Shown here: positions 24,201-35,197 of the stretch, in pieces | Layout: every line of letters begins with the position of its first letter | Position numbering within the stretch: position 1 is the first letter of the stretch | Assembly: GCA_016169945.1 (NCBI GenBank) | Contig: JADLSH010000228.1 | Span: forward strand, 186,001 to 250,000 | Source: Trachythela sp. YZ-2020 | Taxonomy: Eukaryota > Cnidaria > Anthozoa > Malacalcyonacea > Clavulariidae | Length of the DNA stretch: 64,000 bases | Direction of reading: 5' to 3' | The notes under the pieces: generated by a model | Database searches by the model: none | What the model saw: the letters and a program-made list of their open reading frames with translations, nothing else | Told to the model about the DNA's origin: nothing | Position numbers and translations under genes: made by a program

Positions 24201-27200
24201 TACTGCATGTAGTTTTATTCCAAGACAGACCAGTGGTGTAACTTAACGCTTGCCCGCTTGGCCGGGGCAAGTGAAAATCATTACGGGCAAGTAGAAGTTT
24301 CTTCTTGGTTGCTCGATCGGGCAAGTTGCTTTCTGTTTCAGCTTTGCCAGAAAAAAGCTGACAATCTCTAAGTTATTATCCCCAGTACATCATTAAATGA
24401 GGAAAATATGGACCAGTTGACTATTCAATCTGCTGGATAATTTGAAAAATGTAAATAAACGAACAAGCCCCGACGGACATTGTCCGACCATTGTACGATG
24501 GAAGTCAACTTCTATACTTGCCCGCAATGACCAGTGGTGTAACTTAACGCTTGCCCGCTTGGCCGGGGCAAGTGAAAATCATTACGGGCAAGTAGAAGTT
24601 TCTTCTTGGTTGCTCGATCGGGCAAGTTGCTTTCTGTTTCAGCTTTGCCAGAAAAAAGCTGACAATCTCTAAGTTATTATCCCCAGTACATCATTAAATG
24701 AGTAAAATATGGACCAGTTGACTATTCAATCTGCTGGATAATTTGAAAAATGTAAATAAACGAACAAGCCCCGACGGACATTGTCCGACCATTGTACGAT
24801 GGACATTTATGTGCCTCGACTTAAATTCAACTTCAGTTCTTAAGGAAAATAGAAGAGTGGTGATTGGTGTAGATTCGTGGTATATAATGCAAATTGTAGT
24901 TATCCATCAGCATATCATGCTTACTGCAATCATTTGCTTCAAATTGTATTATAATGTGAACCAAAGCTAGATCTAATGGCAAGTGAATTCTATTCAGGGC
25001 AACCATTTTTCATGTCCAACTCGCCCTGATGTGGTCAAAAAAGTTAAGTTACACCACTGCAGACAATGGGTATTTTATACATTACCTCATGACGTTGAGA
25101 TCACAAAACCAATCTTGAATCACTAAGACCACATGACAAACCGTGAACAAAAATGTGGTTATTTGTAGAGACTAAAAAAGTTAAGAACACCATTGTTATT
25201 GAAGCTAACACACCATTAACTACCAAAAGCAGGCACTATAGATATAATGTATATAATATGTATATAACGATTTTTAAAATTTTGCCAAAATCGCACGAGC
25301 CGCGTTTAGGCCAGTACAATTTGGAAAAATATTCATATGATTACCAGTTTGTTTGTATCACAAAACTGCGAATTTTACTCACTGACAGTTCCACCTGCCA
25401 GATATACCAGCGATAGCCGCGGCTATTCAGACACCTCGGGTGGTTTAAAATTCGAAAATCTAACTCATGACAATTTCAGATCAGAAAACAGGCAGCAATA
25501 TTTTTGGCCTACAAATTAATTGAGCCAACAACCTCTGCACCTTTATTTCGAACCTGTAACTCATGCTTCCAAAACGAGTTGTTTTCGTAAGCACTGGTCA
25601 AACGAATTAAGATGAGCGTTGATGAGAGGTTTCTCGACCTTCGTGCCCCACTAAACGAGAACAAGAGTTGCATGAGAGATGACTATATTACCACGTGTAC
25701 TGGTCAAACGAGGGAAAACTCACATCAACTCTCATCAAAGTTTGAACCAGCTCAAAGTTGAGGAAAGTTGATAAGAGTGCATGAGAGTCGATGAGAGCGA
25801 GCGTTGCAACTCTCATCAACTCTCATTCTTGTTTGCCCAGGGCTTTACTTAAGCTAGAAAATTCACTCTTGATTCCGACCGCGTTCATTGTGGAAATTCG
25901 TTCCAATGCCCCACATGCCGCAGTACCATTGCCGTACTCAAATATCTGTACTTCTCCCAACCACAACCACTACCAGTTCAGTAATTTGCAAATAATAAAC
26001 AGCGATGTGGAGAAGATTCAATGGAACATAAATTAGCACCTGTAATTCAGCATAGTTTTCAGCGGATGTAACTTCAGATGGTATGTTTCTTTCATGGCGA
26101 ATGACATTATCCAAAATAGAAGCGTTTAGTATCGGCTAAAAAATTGTAACATGTTTATTCCCGGGTGACTGTTTACACCACACAACCAGGTAACTCACCA
26201 AGGCGAGACCCGGCAGAAAGAGGCTGGAAAATAGGCGAGATAAATATATTCCCATGCAAACACATTTCCCGCGTAACTCGCCAACAGAGCATGCATGTTT
26301 CCTTTGTTTTCCTACTTTTATAAATAACTAGCCCTCAAAAGTGTATAAAAGGGCTTCGGTGGCGAAGTGGTTAGCGCACTTGCCTTTCACCTCTAAGGCC
26401 GCGGGTTCAAGTCTCAGTGAGAACTTTCTCAATGCGACTCGAACCCAGTCCTCAAGTGAAAAGAGTAAAGTCAACGCTCTGCCGAAAGTCGTGGGTTTTC
26501 TCCGGGTACTCCGGTTTCCTCCCACAGGGAAAGTTGACAGGGTGGGTTAGGTAAAAGGGCCCACAGTAATTGGCATATGCTGTTGTGGTGACCCTGCCCT
26601 AGTTGGCGAAGCAAAATAAATAAAATAAATAAATAAAATAAAAGCGGCATAATTACAATGTATTCAGCGGTCAAATACATGGTAACTCGGTTCCATATAA
26701 ACAGATCGCTTCTTTGTCCCGGCATGGCGAGTAACTCGCCTGGGTAACTCGCCCTCGTATAAACAGGCCCTAAGGAACACTGGAGCGATTATACATAGAA
26801 TACCCAGCCACTTTTCGCAGTTCGTTTAAACACACAAAAAACACGTGAATCGTGCATTTAAAAACAATTTAAACTTAAAGTTTGAAGATGAAATTGCAAG
26901 AATTTTGATCATGCATATTCAACCAGTGGTTTTGAAGAACGAGGCTGTTATAAATGACATAATTTGAGGAAATTGTCAATGTTTTGGGAGTGGTCAGGGG
27001 AGCTGAGCCCTCCTTGCTAAAATTCCATGTTGACTTGGGGGACTGAGCCCCTATATTCTTGCAGATTCCATAATCTTAACCTGGAAAGTTCTTTGGAACT
27101 GTAGTGTTAAAATCTCAGTTATTTCCAAGAAGAATGATTTTAGCAATCCTTGTGACAAGGTAGAGCGCTATTGAGACAGTCAAGTCATTTCAAGTTAAGT

Positions 27201-30200
27201 CCTTTCTCCATTCAAAAAACAGTGATTGAAGATTTGAAGAATTGCTATAGAACCAAAAATATATATTGAAATTTTCCAAGTTTATCATGTTGTCACCCCC
27301 ACGCATTTGTCACCTCCCATGCCTTGTCACTCCCATGCGCCTTGTCATCCCTCCTATTGAGAGCACCCCTTGTTAACATTCCAGGACTACATCACTGGCT
27401 GTAAGGTTTCAAAATGGACGGGTATTTGGCATCCTACCTAATATGCCGTACAGTTCAACAAATATACTGTATACATATGACTTAAAAACAAGCATGTTTA
27501 TTGTTTCACACAACATAGTCATAGAATAGGAATGTTACGAGAACGGTATAAATCTACAGGTACAGGAAACGATAGAAGGCGCTCTCTCTCTTCGAGCAAT
27601 CAGCGACAAAAATAACTAACCAAATACTCGCGATGTGTCCAAGTAATAAACTAATATATATTACCTGTGTGTCTAAAAAGATTACTCTTTCATTCGTGAT
27701 AGACATATCAATACCAGATGTCTCGTTTATACTCAGTTCCTGCAGTCATAAAAATGTTAAATAATAGAAGAAAACAACGGCATGTAAAATATACTACTTC
27801 AAATTATTTGGTTCATTGTTCTCATAATGATAATTATTTCGGCTCATTCCTTCTCTTTTTGTAGCTGTACGATAATAAATACCTCAGTTTGTCTTGATTG
27901 AGGAGTGAAAATGCAAAACCTTAAAAGACAAAAAGAACATCTTTCTGAAGTTCAGGACATCTTGCCTAGTTTTAACACTAGCTCTTTTGGCAACAGCGAA
28001 TTACAGTAATTTTGACGGTGTTGTTAAAATACAACAATAAAATACGATAAAGTAAACATATAATATAGAGTCAAAATTTGCTAACTGAGACGATTTAGCA
28101 AACGAACTGTACATGACCATGGGCATGGCGCAATTAACCTCTAGAAAGACTAGTACAATAGGCGAAAAGCGAAACTGACTACTGTAAAAATGAATTCTAA
28201 AGGACTTGGTCAAACGTGGTTTCGTTTTCTCAGCTGGCGCGAAAAGTCACTTTTTGTCTCATTCTATGTTTTTACGTCTTACAGAAAGCCTTCAATCCAG
28301 TTGCAGAATATCCGTGGATGCTAGGTTGGACAGTGATTGATTTGGCTGGGAGTGCCAATTTTTTTTACTACTATACGTATTTCCTGTAAATATCAAAAAA
28401 ATTTTCTCGGCATCTCGTTCGATAGGACTATAATAATAGGTGTTTGTAGATGGAATACTCGAACGAAAATTTATATACATTTTTTAGACCTACCCAGAAG
28501 CAGTTGCCAAAAATGCAACTTAGGCCTTCTGGCAGGAATTGAATCTGGGACCCTGCGATTCCATTGAAGCGCTCTAACCAACTGAGCTACAGTTTCCAGT
28601 TGCTGAGCATTACCGCAAGTTCGGTATATACGATGGGAGTGATGCCAGTATTAGGTATGGGTAAATATCAAGATTTTTTCTCGGCATCTCGTTCGATAGG
28701 ACTAATAGTAGGAGTTTGTAGATGAAATATTCGAACGAAAATTTATATACATTTTTTTAGACCTACCCAGAAGCAGTTGCCAAAAATGCAACTTAGGCCC
28801 TCTGGCAGGAATTGAACCTGCGACCCTGCGATTCCGTTGCAGCTCTCTTCCTGCCAGAGGGCCTAAGTTGCATTTATCGTATTTCCTGTAACCCCATCCC
28901 TTCCATCAGTTCAGTCTATGGCCCCTAATGAGGTTGTTTCATCAACACGGTATTCTTATACAAGCTCTCTCAGTGATGATTCACCCTGACTCAATCGACG
29001 ATCTCGCCCTCTCAATCACCAGTGTACGGCTCAGCACCCATCCACTTGTGTCAGATCAAGCATGTGGTTGGATATATTTTAAAGTAATTGATATAATACG
29101 TTACCTTTTGTCTTTTAAAGCCAATCCATTCGCCAGTAAGGAGAGAATGGTGGATTTCCCAACACCTTGACAGCCCAATACCCCAACGACGAGAAAGTCA
29201 CTTTGATCCGTTAGTATCTATTTGTAATAAAGAACTTACTGTACCAAATAATAAAATTAAAAAAACTAATCGAATTTTGCGTCTGTACAATACCTCTAAT
29301 GCTTGATCGTTCCAGTGTAGTTTTTCATCGACAATTTTAAAGCACTTTAACGTGTCATTCTGTATCTTTACACCAGTACCTGCAGTAGTGATTGACTCAT
29401 TCCCAGTTATCCCTGATGTCATCAAAGCAAACAAAATAGGCACATAAAAATTGAAAAGAAATATCACAATACATGTTGGAAAGTGTGCGAGTGCAACGAT
29501 ATCCAGTTTCGGAAAGAGCACGTTTTCGAGGAAAAATGATGCGCAGTCCCAGTCGCAATCTTCGGCGGCAAAAGCAATTGCCGCCGATAATGCCGCCAAA
29601 GATTCAATTATCGACGGCAATTTTTTGCCAATGGTAATCAAACACTTACTGTTTACTATATGCTGCAGAGGAATCTATCAAAGACATTAACAACAAGTGA
29701 ATATACATATAATGAATCAGTACTTCAGGCTTGAAATAATTCATTTGTTATTTACATGCATCTTCAAATTGTCATTATATGGGCAAAAAAAATTGCCGTC
29801 AAACTGCCGCCGAACTCTTTTTTTGTACGATGATTTATTGAAATTGCGAGGGCCGCATGTGTTGAACTTTTCATTAACATTAACGCCGTGGTTACAGGTT
29901 CGACATCGGACCTTTTAGTTCTACGGTTATACAGTAGAACCGACATTACTTGTCACGAGTGGGCTAGATTGTAAAATATCGATGCTCTTTCAAAAATGAC
30001 TATTTATACAACTGTCTCGTTCTCTGACAAAAATACCTGCTCACGTCGTTCAATATCCAAAAATAAATAAGGTGGGCTATTCGCATCAAATGCATCCATG
30101 TTACTGTATCATATACAATTTAAAACGGCATTTTTGTAATTCGTTCTCAAGCCGTCGCTCGTAGTCTAGCGGTAGTTGGCACGCAAACGCCGGAGTTCGA

Positions 30201-33200
30201 ATGCTGGCGAGAGCACGTTTTCTTCAGTCTTCACTAAGTTTTAGTTGTGTGTTAGGGAAGGCATTCCTAAATTTTAATTTTCACAACCGGACTGTAAATA
30301 AGCAAGTCAGTGAAATGTCGGATCTAGTTTACCGTAGAGCTAAAAGGTCCGGTGACGGACCTATAACCACGGCGTAACATTAAATTGGGCACTTCAACAG
30401 TCCGAGGTTTAAAACAGGCCTGCACGCTGCAATTCTGGACAGCAATGCTGCAATCGTTTTTCGTTGTCAAAAGAACCGATTTCTAGTTCATGAAACACTT
30501 GGTCCAATTTATATCCGCCGAATAATTTTGGTCATTGACTGACGCTGACTGTATTTGATCAGGATGATATTCAGACGTGGAAATCAATCTGTGTAAAGTG
30601 TCATAAAGCTAGACAGCTTACTGGAACAATGAAATGTTGTTTTTAAAAGTTGTTAATTGCAGTATAGTTTATTTTATTTGTCAATAGAGAATCATAGAGC
30701 GCAGCTTTAGTTGAAAATCGGTATAGACATAGTTTAGTACCTCCCGACAATCCATCGAATTTAATATTATATAGTTTTTGGTCTATATAGTATGGACAGG
30801 TATGCGCTCTCCTTTCGATATAAGATGGACTATGCTGCAATCTTGTCTAATATTATATATACATGAAGTTTATAAGTGTTTTGTAAAAGGTCACTAACGT
30901 AATTGGCTGACGCTGTGTTACTGTTCCTTGTCGTTTTCATGTTTGTATATAACATTAATAGTTGTGTTAAAACGACAAAAGTAAATAAATAAATAAATTG
31001 CAAGACCACATGCTACACTGTGCAAAGGTTCGAATTCATGGAACATGTCTCGTTGCGAGGTAAGTTTCACGAAATATTAGGCAAGTAAGTAAGTAAGTAA
31101 TTGGGGGTGTGCTAATTATCCTTACTTGCAGCTGAGAGCTGAGCTGAATTACGAAGGACGCAGCTCGACTTGATCGAGTCGAAGGCTCTGACAGTCTGAC
31201 TGCACGCAACCATATGACTCATGTCTGATCAGGGAGCACAGCTAGGATGGAACCGTTACTGTAGTTATGGGCTTATCCAAACCCACCCTGTCAACATTCC
31301 CTATATGAGAGGAAACCGGAGTACCTGAAGAAAACCCACGACTTTTGGTAGAGCGTTGACTGACTTTTTTCACATAAGTGCAGTCTCACGCAGCGAGAAT
31401 CGAACCCCCGACCTATTAAGAGGTCAAAGGCGCTTGGTTTGACGAAGCCCAGGCTCGTGTATTACATCGTATAGCAGCGCCTTAAAAACGCAGACTGCTA
31501 ACCTGCACTAGATGGTCCAGGTGAAACAACAGCACTACTACCACGGTGAACCTGATGTCGACCAGAATGTGATGATGTCATTGCAGATGACTGACCGCCG
31601 TGCGTTGGGTGTTCACCTGACGATTTGATTGGGGTGTTTATTTTCTGAGGTGAATTAACAGGAGATCTTGCCAACTGGGGTGCAGCGGTGTCACCTTTTT
31701 CATCCCTACATGACATGAGAACTTTCCGTTGGTATATAATAGTTAAAAACGCAGACATCTTGGAACATGTGTATGTTGTACTTTTTTCTTAGTTTTAGTA
31801 ACAGTTAATTAGATCAATTTATAATAAATATATTAACCATTAATGCACAAGAGTATAAAATCGTCTGAGATTAGCCAGCGCGTAAATAATAAAAGAAGCC
31901 GGGGGAAGGGAACATAGCTCGATTCCCATCTTTCAGTGCAGATGAAATTCAAGGTCTTTCCCAGGTGACTTTAAGGACTTTAAATGATTGGTCAGGACAA
32001 ATTTTCATGAAAATAGCATGAGTGATACTTTTTGGGATGTCACTAGCAATAACGATAATCTGCTATTTTAACAATATATTGTTTGCAAGTATTACCAACA
32101 CAGCTGGAAAGAAACTCTGACCAAGACTTTCGAAGACTTTAAAGGACTTGACACAATTTTCAAGGAGCATGCCTGGACCCCTGGTACAGAGTAAAATTTA
32201 ATGCTTTTGACAGCACAATTTACAGGCCAACATCAAAATGCTGTCAAACCTTTTAATATGTACTTAATTCAAAGTTATCTCAGTAGAATATCTTCCTTGT
32301 CAATTTCAATTTTTATCTAATCTACATTCAGATTTTGACCACATTAACCCATTAGCTGGCAATGCGCCCAGATGCGCCCTATTTTAGTATTTTACTCTGT
32401 CTAACGTCAGACGATGTTACTCGCCAGTGGTAGGGTACTGCCAGTTAATGAGTTAACAAAACTATCTGCCAGTGTCTCTTGTTAACTCATTAACTGGCAA
32501 TGCACCCTGATGCACCCTACTTTAGTATTTTACTCTGTCTAACGTCAGAAGATGTTACTCGCCAGTGGTAGGGTACTGCATGGGTTAAAGGTGCATGTGC
32601 CTATTGTGCTGGCATCTGGTTATATGTGCATTCACATTATTTTATACATATAGTTCACTCATTACTGGAAGAAGTGTGTTGTCTTTCCAAGGTGTGTTGC
32701 CTTTCCATGGCGTGTTGCATTTACCAAATATGTGTCAAATGTTTAGTGTGCTATTCAAAGACAGCCCTCTAAAACGAGGTCGGCACTCAGCAATGCCGAC
32801 CTAGATGCCGACCTGTCAACCTCCCAGGTCGGCAAATCATTGCCGACCTCAATCCAGTTCTTCTCAGTGGAATTTTTTTTTTTAGCTACGGATAGCAGCT
32901 CAAAAGCCATCCCGTTCGTTCGTGTTTCCGTGCCAGGTCTTATAACTGTGACACCAGATGGCTGGATGACTTTGTCAGACTTAATTTGTAAAGTAGTGCT
33001 CGCAGCTGCTCCGAAATCGCAATTCCGGAGGTAGAAACTGAAAGTGGCCCCAAAAATGCTGAGAGGTGCCGACCTGAGTCAGATTTAGGTCAGCAAAAAA
33101 AATTGCCGACCTCAATTTTGACCTTTTTCGAGGGCTGTAAAGATGACTGCTTCACATAGGTTAACAACCACAACAAGGTTTGTTAACATTTGCTGACCAT

Positions 33201-35015
33201 CATAAATGCTTAACATCACACCTGAGGTGCTAAAATAAATGTAACACGTCATGCACCTACAGTAAGCTAGGTAACACAGGTCAGCATATCCATTTTTAAG
33301 AGACAGAGAACTCACAAAATTCAGTCAACATTTTTTCTTAATTTCTTCTTACCTGGGCTTGATTTGAATTGAATTTCCTGTTTCAGCACCCTAATTGAAA
33401 TAAATAAATTAATGGATAAGACGTTTGCTATTAGTCTCAAAATATCAATTGAAATCACTGAAAATAGCCTACATGCAGATGATTTTTTTTGTACTTCACT
33501 TGGTTGAACTAGAATACTGGGTTTGGTGGATAATCCAAGTGAGTAGATATATGCACAATTTAAGACCTAACCAGGAATGGTTGCGAAAAATGCAACACTA
33601 GGTCCTCTGGCAGGAAATGGACCCACGGCCCTGCGATTCCGGTGCAGCGCTCTAACCAACTCTAACCGTAAGTTCTAACCGTAAGGAATGGTTGCGAAAA
33701 ATGCAACACTAGCAACTGCACAATGGTGCCACAATATATATCTAGTATTTTACATGTTTGCTATATATTTATTCAAAATAGTTTAGATATATTAATTCTT
33801 TTGATTGGAAATTTCTGGGTAAAGCTCTGCTTCAGTCAAAGGTTAACCAGTTAACCACAATGTGCTCTAGCTAATGCTCTTATTATCTATACCTAGACGG
33901 GATCCCGGCATGTACATGTAAATTGCCATATAGGAACTCTACTCTAGCCAGCAGCAATATTTAAGCATGCATGCCTAAACATGTGTATATCCCTTTGATA
34001 TACAGTACTGCTTAGAAGTAACTTAACACTGCAGTTCGGTTGCGGTTTGTGCGGTTAGCATGTGCAGTTTGTGTGGTTAGCACTTGCGGTGTGTGCAGTT
34101 AGCGGGTGCTGTGCGTGCGGTTAGCCAGTACGATGTGTGCGGTTTGTTGGTGTGGTTTGTGTGGTAATCACACCACAAACAGAAAAACGTCTGCGTGTGA
34201 CCCACGGTTAACGCGTATCTGTGTTAAGTTACTTCTAGGCAGTACTGTACACATATCAGCCAAAGATATTATGTCAAATGTCATATTGGCTTTATACTGG
34301 CCATGTATTTTGTCCAAACAAACATGCCATTCCATCTAAACAAGTTGCCCACCTTGGTAGGTGATCCTACTTAGCTGACAACAAATATCTGCCTCTTGGA
34401 ACATAGGCGATGGCAAATGCCCTAAGTGCTCATGCCTTATGAGGGGGGGGATGCTACACCTTCAAATTGATCAATGCATTGTGTGTGAGTCAATTCCAAG
34501 AGTAACCACCACCACCGTGCACCCTCCCCCCGTCACACAAGGGTATTTGATTGACAGATTGTTCACTGGGGTCTAGAATTTGCCATCGTTGAAGTGCATA
34601 ATGGCTGGGCATTGTTCTAGTCACACATTTGCAATATTTTAACAAAATAATCAAATGCCTGCCTGTGACCTGTGTTCCCGGCCCGGGGATGTTTCTCTTG
34701 GAATTGACTCACGCTTTTTAATACGGCATCACTGATATAGTAAATTTCACCATTATGCACACGGCATACTCATACGAAAATAAAGTCCCCTGTGGTGGTT
34801 AAATAGTCGAGCAAAATACTCACTTTGTCGTTGGTTGTTTTGGTTAATATTTTCATTTGCCCTTGTTGAGTTCCTGGTGGAAATTGTTCAACTCCAGGTT
34901 TGATTTGGCTTGACCTTGGTCTTCTTTCTCTTGGTTCACGAAATCCTCGTTCACGCCTGTTCCTGCCGCTCTTTGCCTTGCTCCCAGCATCTCCTCTAAA
35001 GCCACGATCATCCAT
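18298..35015 (-). CDS. SMG9: SMG9, nonsense-mediated mRNA decay factor, 16 exons
   Basis: SMG9 pairs with SMG8 to bind and restrain the SMG1 kinase that phosphorylates UPF1. Exons in transcript order: 35015-34824, 33390-33353, 31705-31503, 29412-29294, 29217-29105, 27919-27883, 27739-27665, 26135-26040, 25171-25086, 24067-23999, 23838-23795, 23626-23519, 22839-22726, 22307-22228, 19381-19326, 18376-18298. Every boundary has GT and AG, every phase agrees, and the total is 1509 nt (502 aa; human 520). Residues 1-150 are charged and low in complexity, with IQIKPRDEKGD across the exon 2/3 junction. From about 165 the G-like domain follows: KIVDEKLHWNDQALE, FLVVGVLGCQGVGKST (P-loop 199-207), TSGIDMSITNERVIFLDTQ, PILNASILDNVI, SLQITTFLFTVCHVVLVIQD, FLKTAEMLKP, EEFDEYYPNIVFVYNK, DVNLFLLPMADS, LDVLVQQLRSQ, HHQLTEKNWFHFAARSWE and EYNRLLP at the C-terminus. 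Each aligns by eye with human SMG9. The exons are intact despite many intronic transposons. The start is the first ATG of exon 1. Confidence 0.96.
18433..18718. mobile_element. Compound foldback element in SMG9 intron 15
   Basis: A 30-bp palindromic module built on CGTGTTTGGATCAGGCCATC occurs three times (18478-18507, about 18556-18582, 18677-18706). The last two form the outer parts of an inverted repeat from 18544 to 18718 whose arms also share GGGAATGTTG and AAGAAAAGCTCGC. The first is flanked by inverted TTTATAAAATAACA (18433 and about 18526). No coding content. Confidence 0.7.
19635..20824. mobile_element. PIF/Harbinger-like nonautonomous element (1.19 kb)
   Basis: Inverted ends start GAGAGCGTTCATAATTTACC and continue through a G-rich stretch to GGGGCTATGGTGATT, about 50 bp per side. 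Both sides are flanked by TTA (19632-19634 and 20825-20827). The left end has a 15-G run. No transposase frame is visible. It sits in SMG9 intron 14. Confidence 0.65.
21798..22123. mobile_element. hAT-type MITE (326 bp)
   Basis: Ends are CAGAGGTGGAAAA and its complement TTTTCCACCTCTG, with further similarity through CTGGGAACCTGGGTT. An 8-bp flanking duplication, CACGATAC on the left and CACGACAC on the right, differs at one base. CAG-starting ends with 8-bp duplication identify the hAT superfamily. It lies in SMG9 intron 14. Confidence 0.8.
24231..25059. mobile_element. hAT-like element with internal 301-bp duplication
   Basis: The left end CAGTGGTGTAACTTAACGC and the right end complement (AAGTTACACCACTG, ending 25059) delimit an 829-bp element in SMG9 intron 9. 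The left end and the next ~270 bp occur twice, at 24231 and 24532, almost identical. An 8-bp target duplication is not clean; CAGAC is shared on the two sides. Confidence 0.7.
26162..26772. mobile_element. TIR element carrying an inserted SINE, SMG9 intron 7
   Basis: GGGTGACTGTTTACACC on the left corresponds to the complement of TATAAACAGGCCCT on the right, and multiple GGTAACTCGCC motifs are spread in both arms. A different tRNA-derived SINE interrupts it at 26349. The match of the two ends is imperfect. Confidence 0.5.
26349..26641 (+). repeat. Second tRNA-derived SINE family with AAATAAAT tail
   Basis: The head has A-box-like TGGCGAAGTGG and B-box-like GGTTCAAGTCT. The body contains CGTGGGTTTTCTCCGGGTAC and CCGGTTTCCTCCCACAGG, and it ends in (AAATAAAT)n. 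Another copy of this family lies on the minus strand at 31262-31440. Confidence 0.75.
28390..28885. repeat. SINE cluster in SMG9 intron 5
   Basis: Two minus-strand copies of the first SINE family (heads about 28523-28600 and 28800-28846), about 280 bp apart. A short plus-strand piece (CTGCCAGAGGGCCTAAGTTG) is joined at 28850, so the array ends in an inversion again. Confidence 0.7.
29873..30383. mobile_element. TIR element containing a tRNA-like segment, SMG9 intron 3
   Basis: Inverted arms share ACGCCGTGGTTA, GGACCTTTTAG and TCTACGGT (left about 29880-29930, right about 30320-30380). Inside, at about 30156-30217, a tRNA-like stretch (GTAGTCTAGCGGTAGTTGG, then GGAGTTCGAATGC) suggests a SINE inserted within the element. 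Confidence 0.55.
31262..31440 (-). repeat. Second-family SINE copy, minus strand, SMG9 intron 3
   Basis: Complement of the family at 26349: AACCCACCCTGTCAACATTC, AGGAAACCGGAGTACC, AAAACCCACGACTTT, then the head complement GAATCGAACCCCCGACC. It stops about 60 bp before SMG9 exon 3. Confidence 0.7.
32345..32590. repeat. Two-unit minisatellite of ~115-140 bp
   Basis: The block TGGCAATGC(G/A)CCC followed by AGTATTTTACTCTGTCTAAC, GATGTTACTCGCCAGTGG and TAGGGTACTGC occurs at about 32356-32443 and 32494-32580, linked by GTTAACTCATTAACTGGC. I recall similar blocks being dispersed in coral genomes. Confidence 0.65.
32762..33137. mobile_element. 376-bp TIR element, SMG9 intron 2
   Basis: Ends are CAGCCCTC and GAGGGCTG, followed inside by repeated GAGGTCGGCA and TGCCGACCT units on both arms. 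CAG-type ends suggest hAT, but no clean 8-bp duplication is seen. Confidence 0.55.
33545..33725 (-). repeat. SINE fragment in SMG9 intron 1
   Basis: Complement of the first SINE family (CGAAAAATGCAACACTAGG, GCGATTCCGGTGCAGCGC). The head is cut, and a short piece of the body is duplicated at about 33688-33712. Confidence 0.65.
34003..34247. mobile_element. Tc1/mariner-type MITE with GT-rich minisatellite core
   Basis: Inverted ends CAGTACTGCTTAGAAGTAAC and complement (CAGTACTGCCTAGAAGTAAC) run to AACACTG / AACACAG and are flanked by TA on both sides (34001-34002, 34248-34249). The centre (about 34036-34165) is a degenerate array of GTGCGGTTAGC and GTGTGGTTTGT units. In SMG9 intron 1. Confidence 0.75.
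34485..34712. mobile_element. 228-bp MITE, SMG9 intron 1
   Basis: GTGAGTCAATTCCAAGAG at 34485-34502 is exactly inverted at 34695-34712. The interior is non-coding. Confidence 0.6.
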
Positions 35016-35197
35016 AAGAAATATTTTTATTATTTACAACTGCCATGGACGTCTATCTTCCAAATCCAAAATTTGCAATTAAGCTTTTAGGTCGGTACTT
35101 CGTGTTAGCATGTTGATCTGGGCGTGCCAGCCATCGTGGCAAAATATTACCAAAGCAGGCAAACAATTGCAAAAATATAATATTATTAATATATAAT
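35016..35197 (-). promoter_or_regulatory. SMG9 5' UTR and core promoter interval
   Basis: Only about 180 bp separate the SMG9 start codon from a 3.95 kb transposable element, so the original core promoter and 5' UTR must lie here or be supplied by the element. No TATA box at a convincing distance is seen, as is usual for housekeeping genes. Confidence 0.45.

Noticed and set aside
24442..24970. Two similar frames starting MKNVNKRTSPDGHC
   Set aside because: They lie in the duplicated part of a hAT-like element; similarity is due to the duplication, not a gene family.
29198..29641. 147-codon minus-strand frame as an independent membrane protein
   Set aside because: It contains SMG9 exon 4 (29412-29294) flanked by intron read-through on both sides.
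31084..31101. AAGT microsatellite as a regulatory array
   Set aside because: Simple short repeat in an SMG9 intron with no further structure.
34770..35015. 81-codon frame as a complete small gene
   Set aside because: The last 17 codons are read-through past the SMG9 exon 1 donor at 34823.
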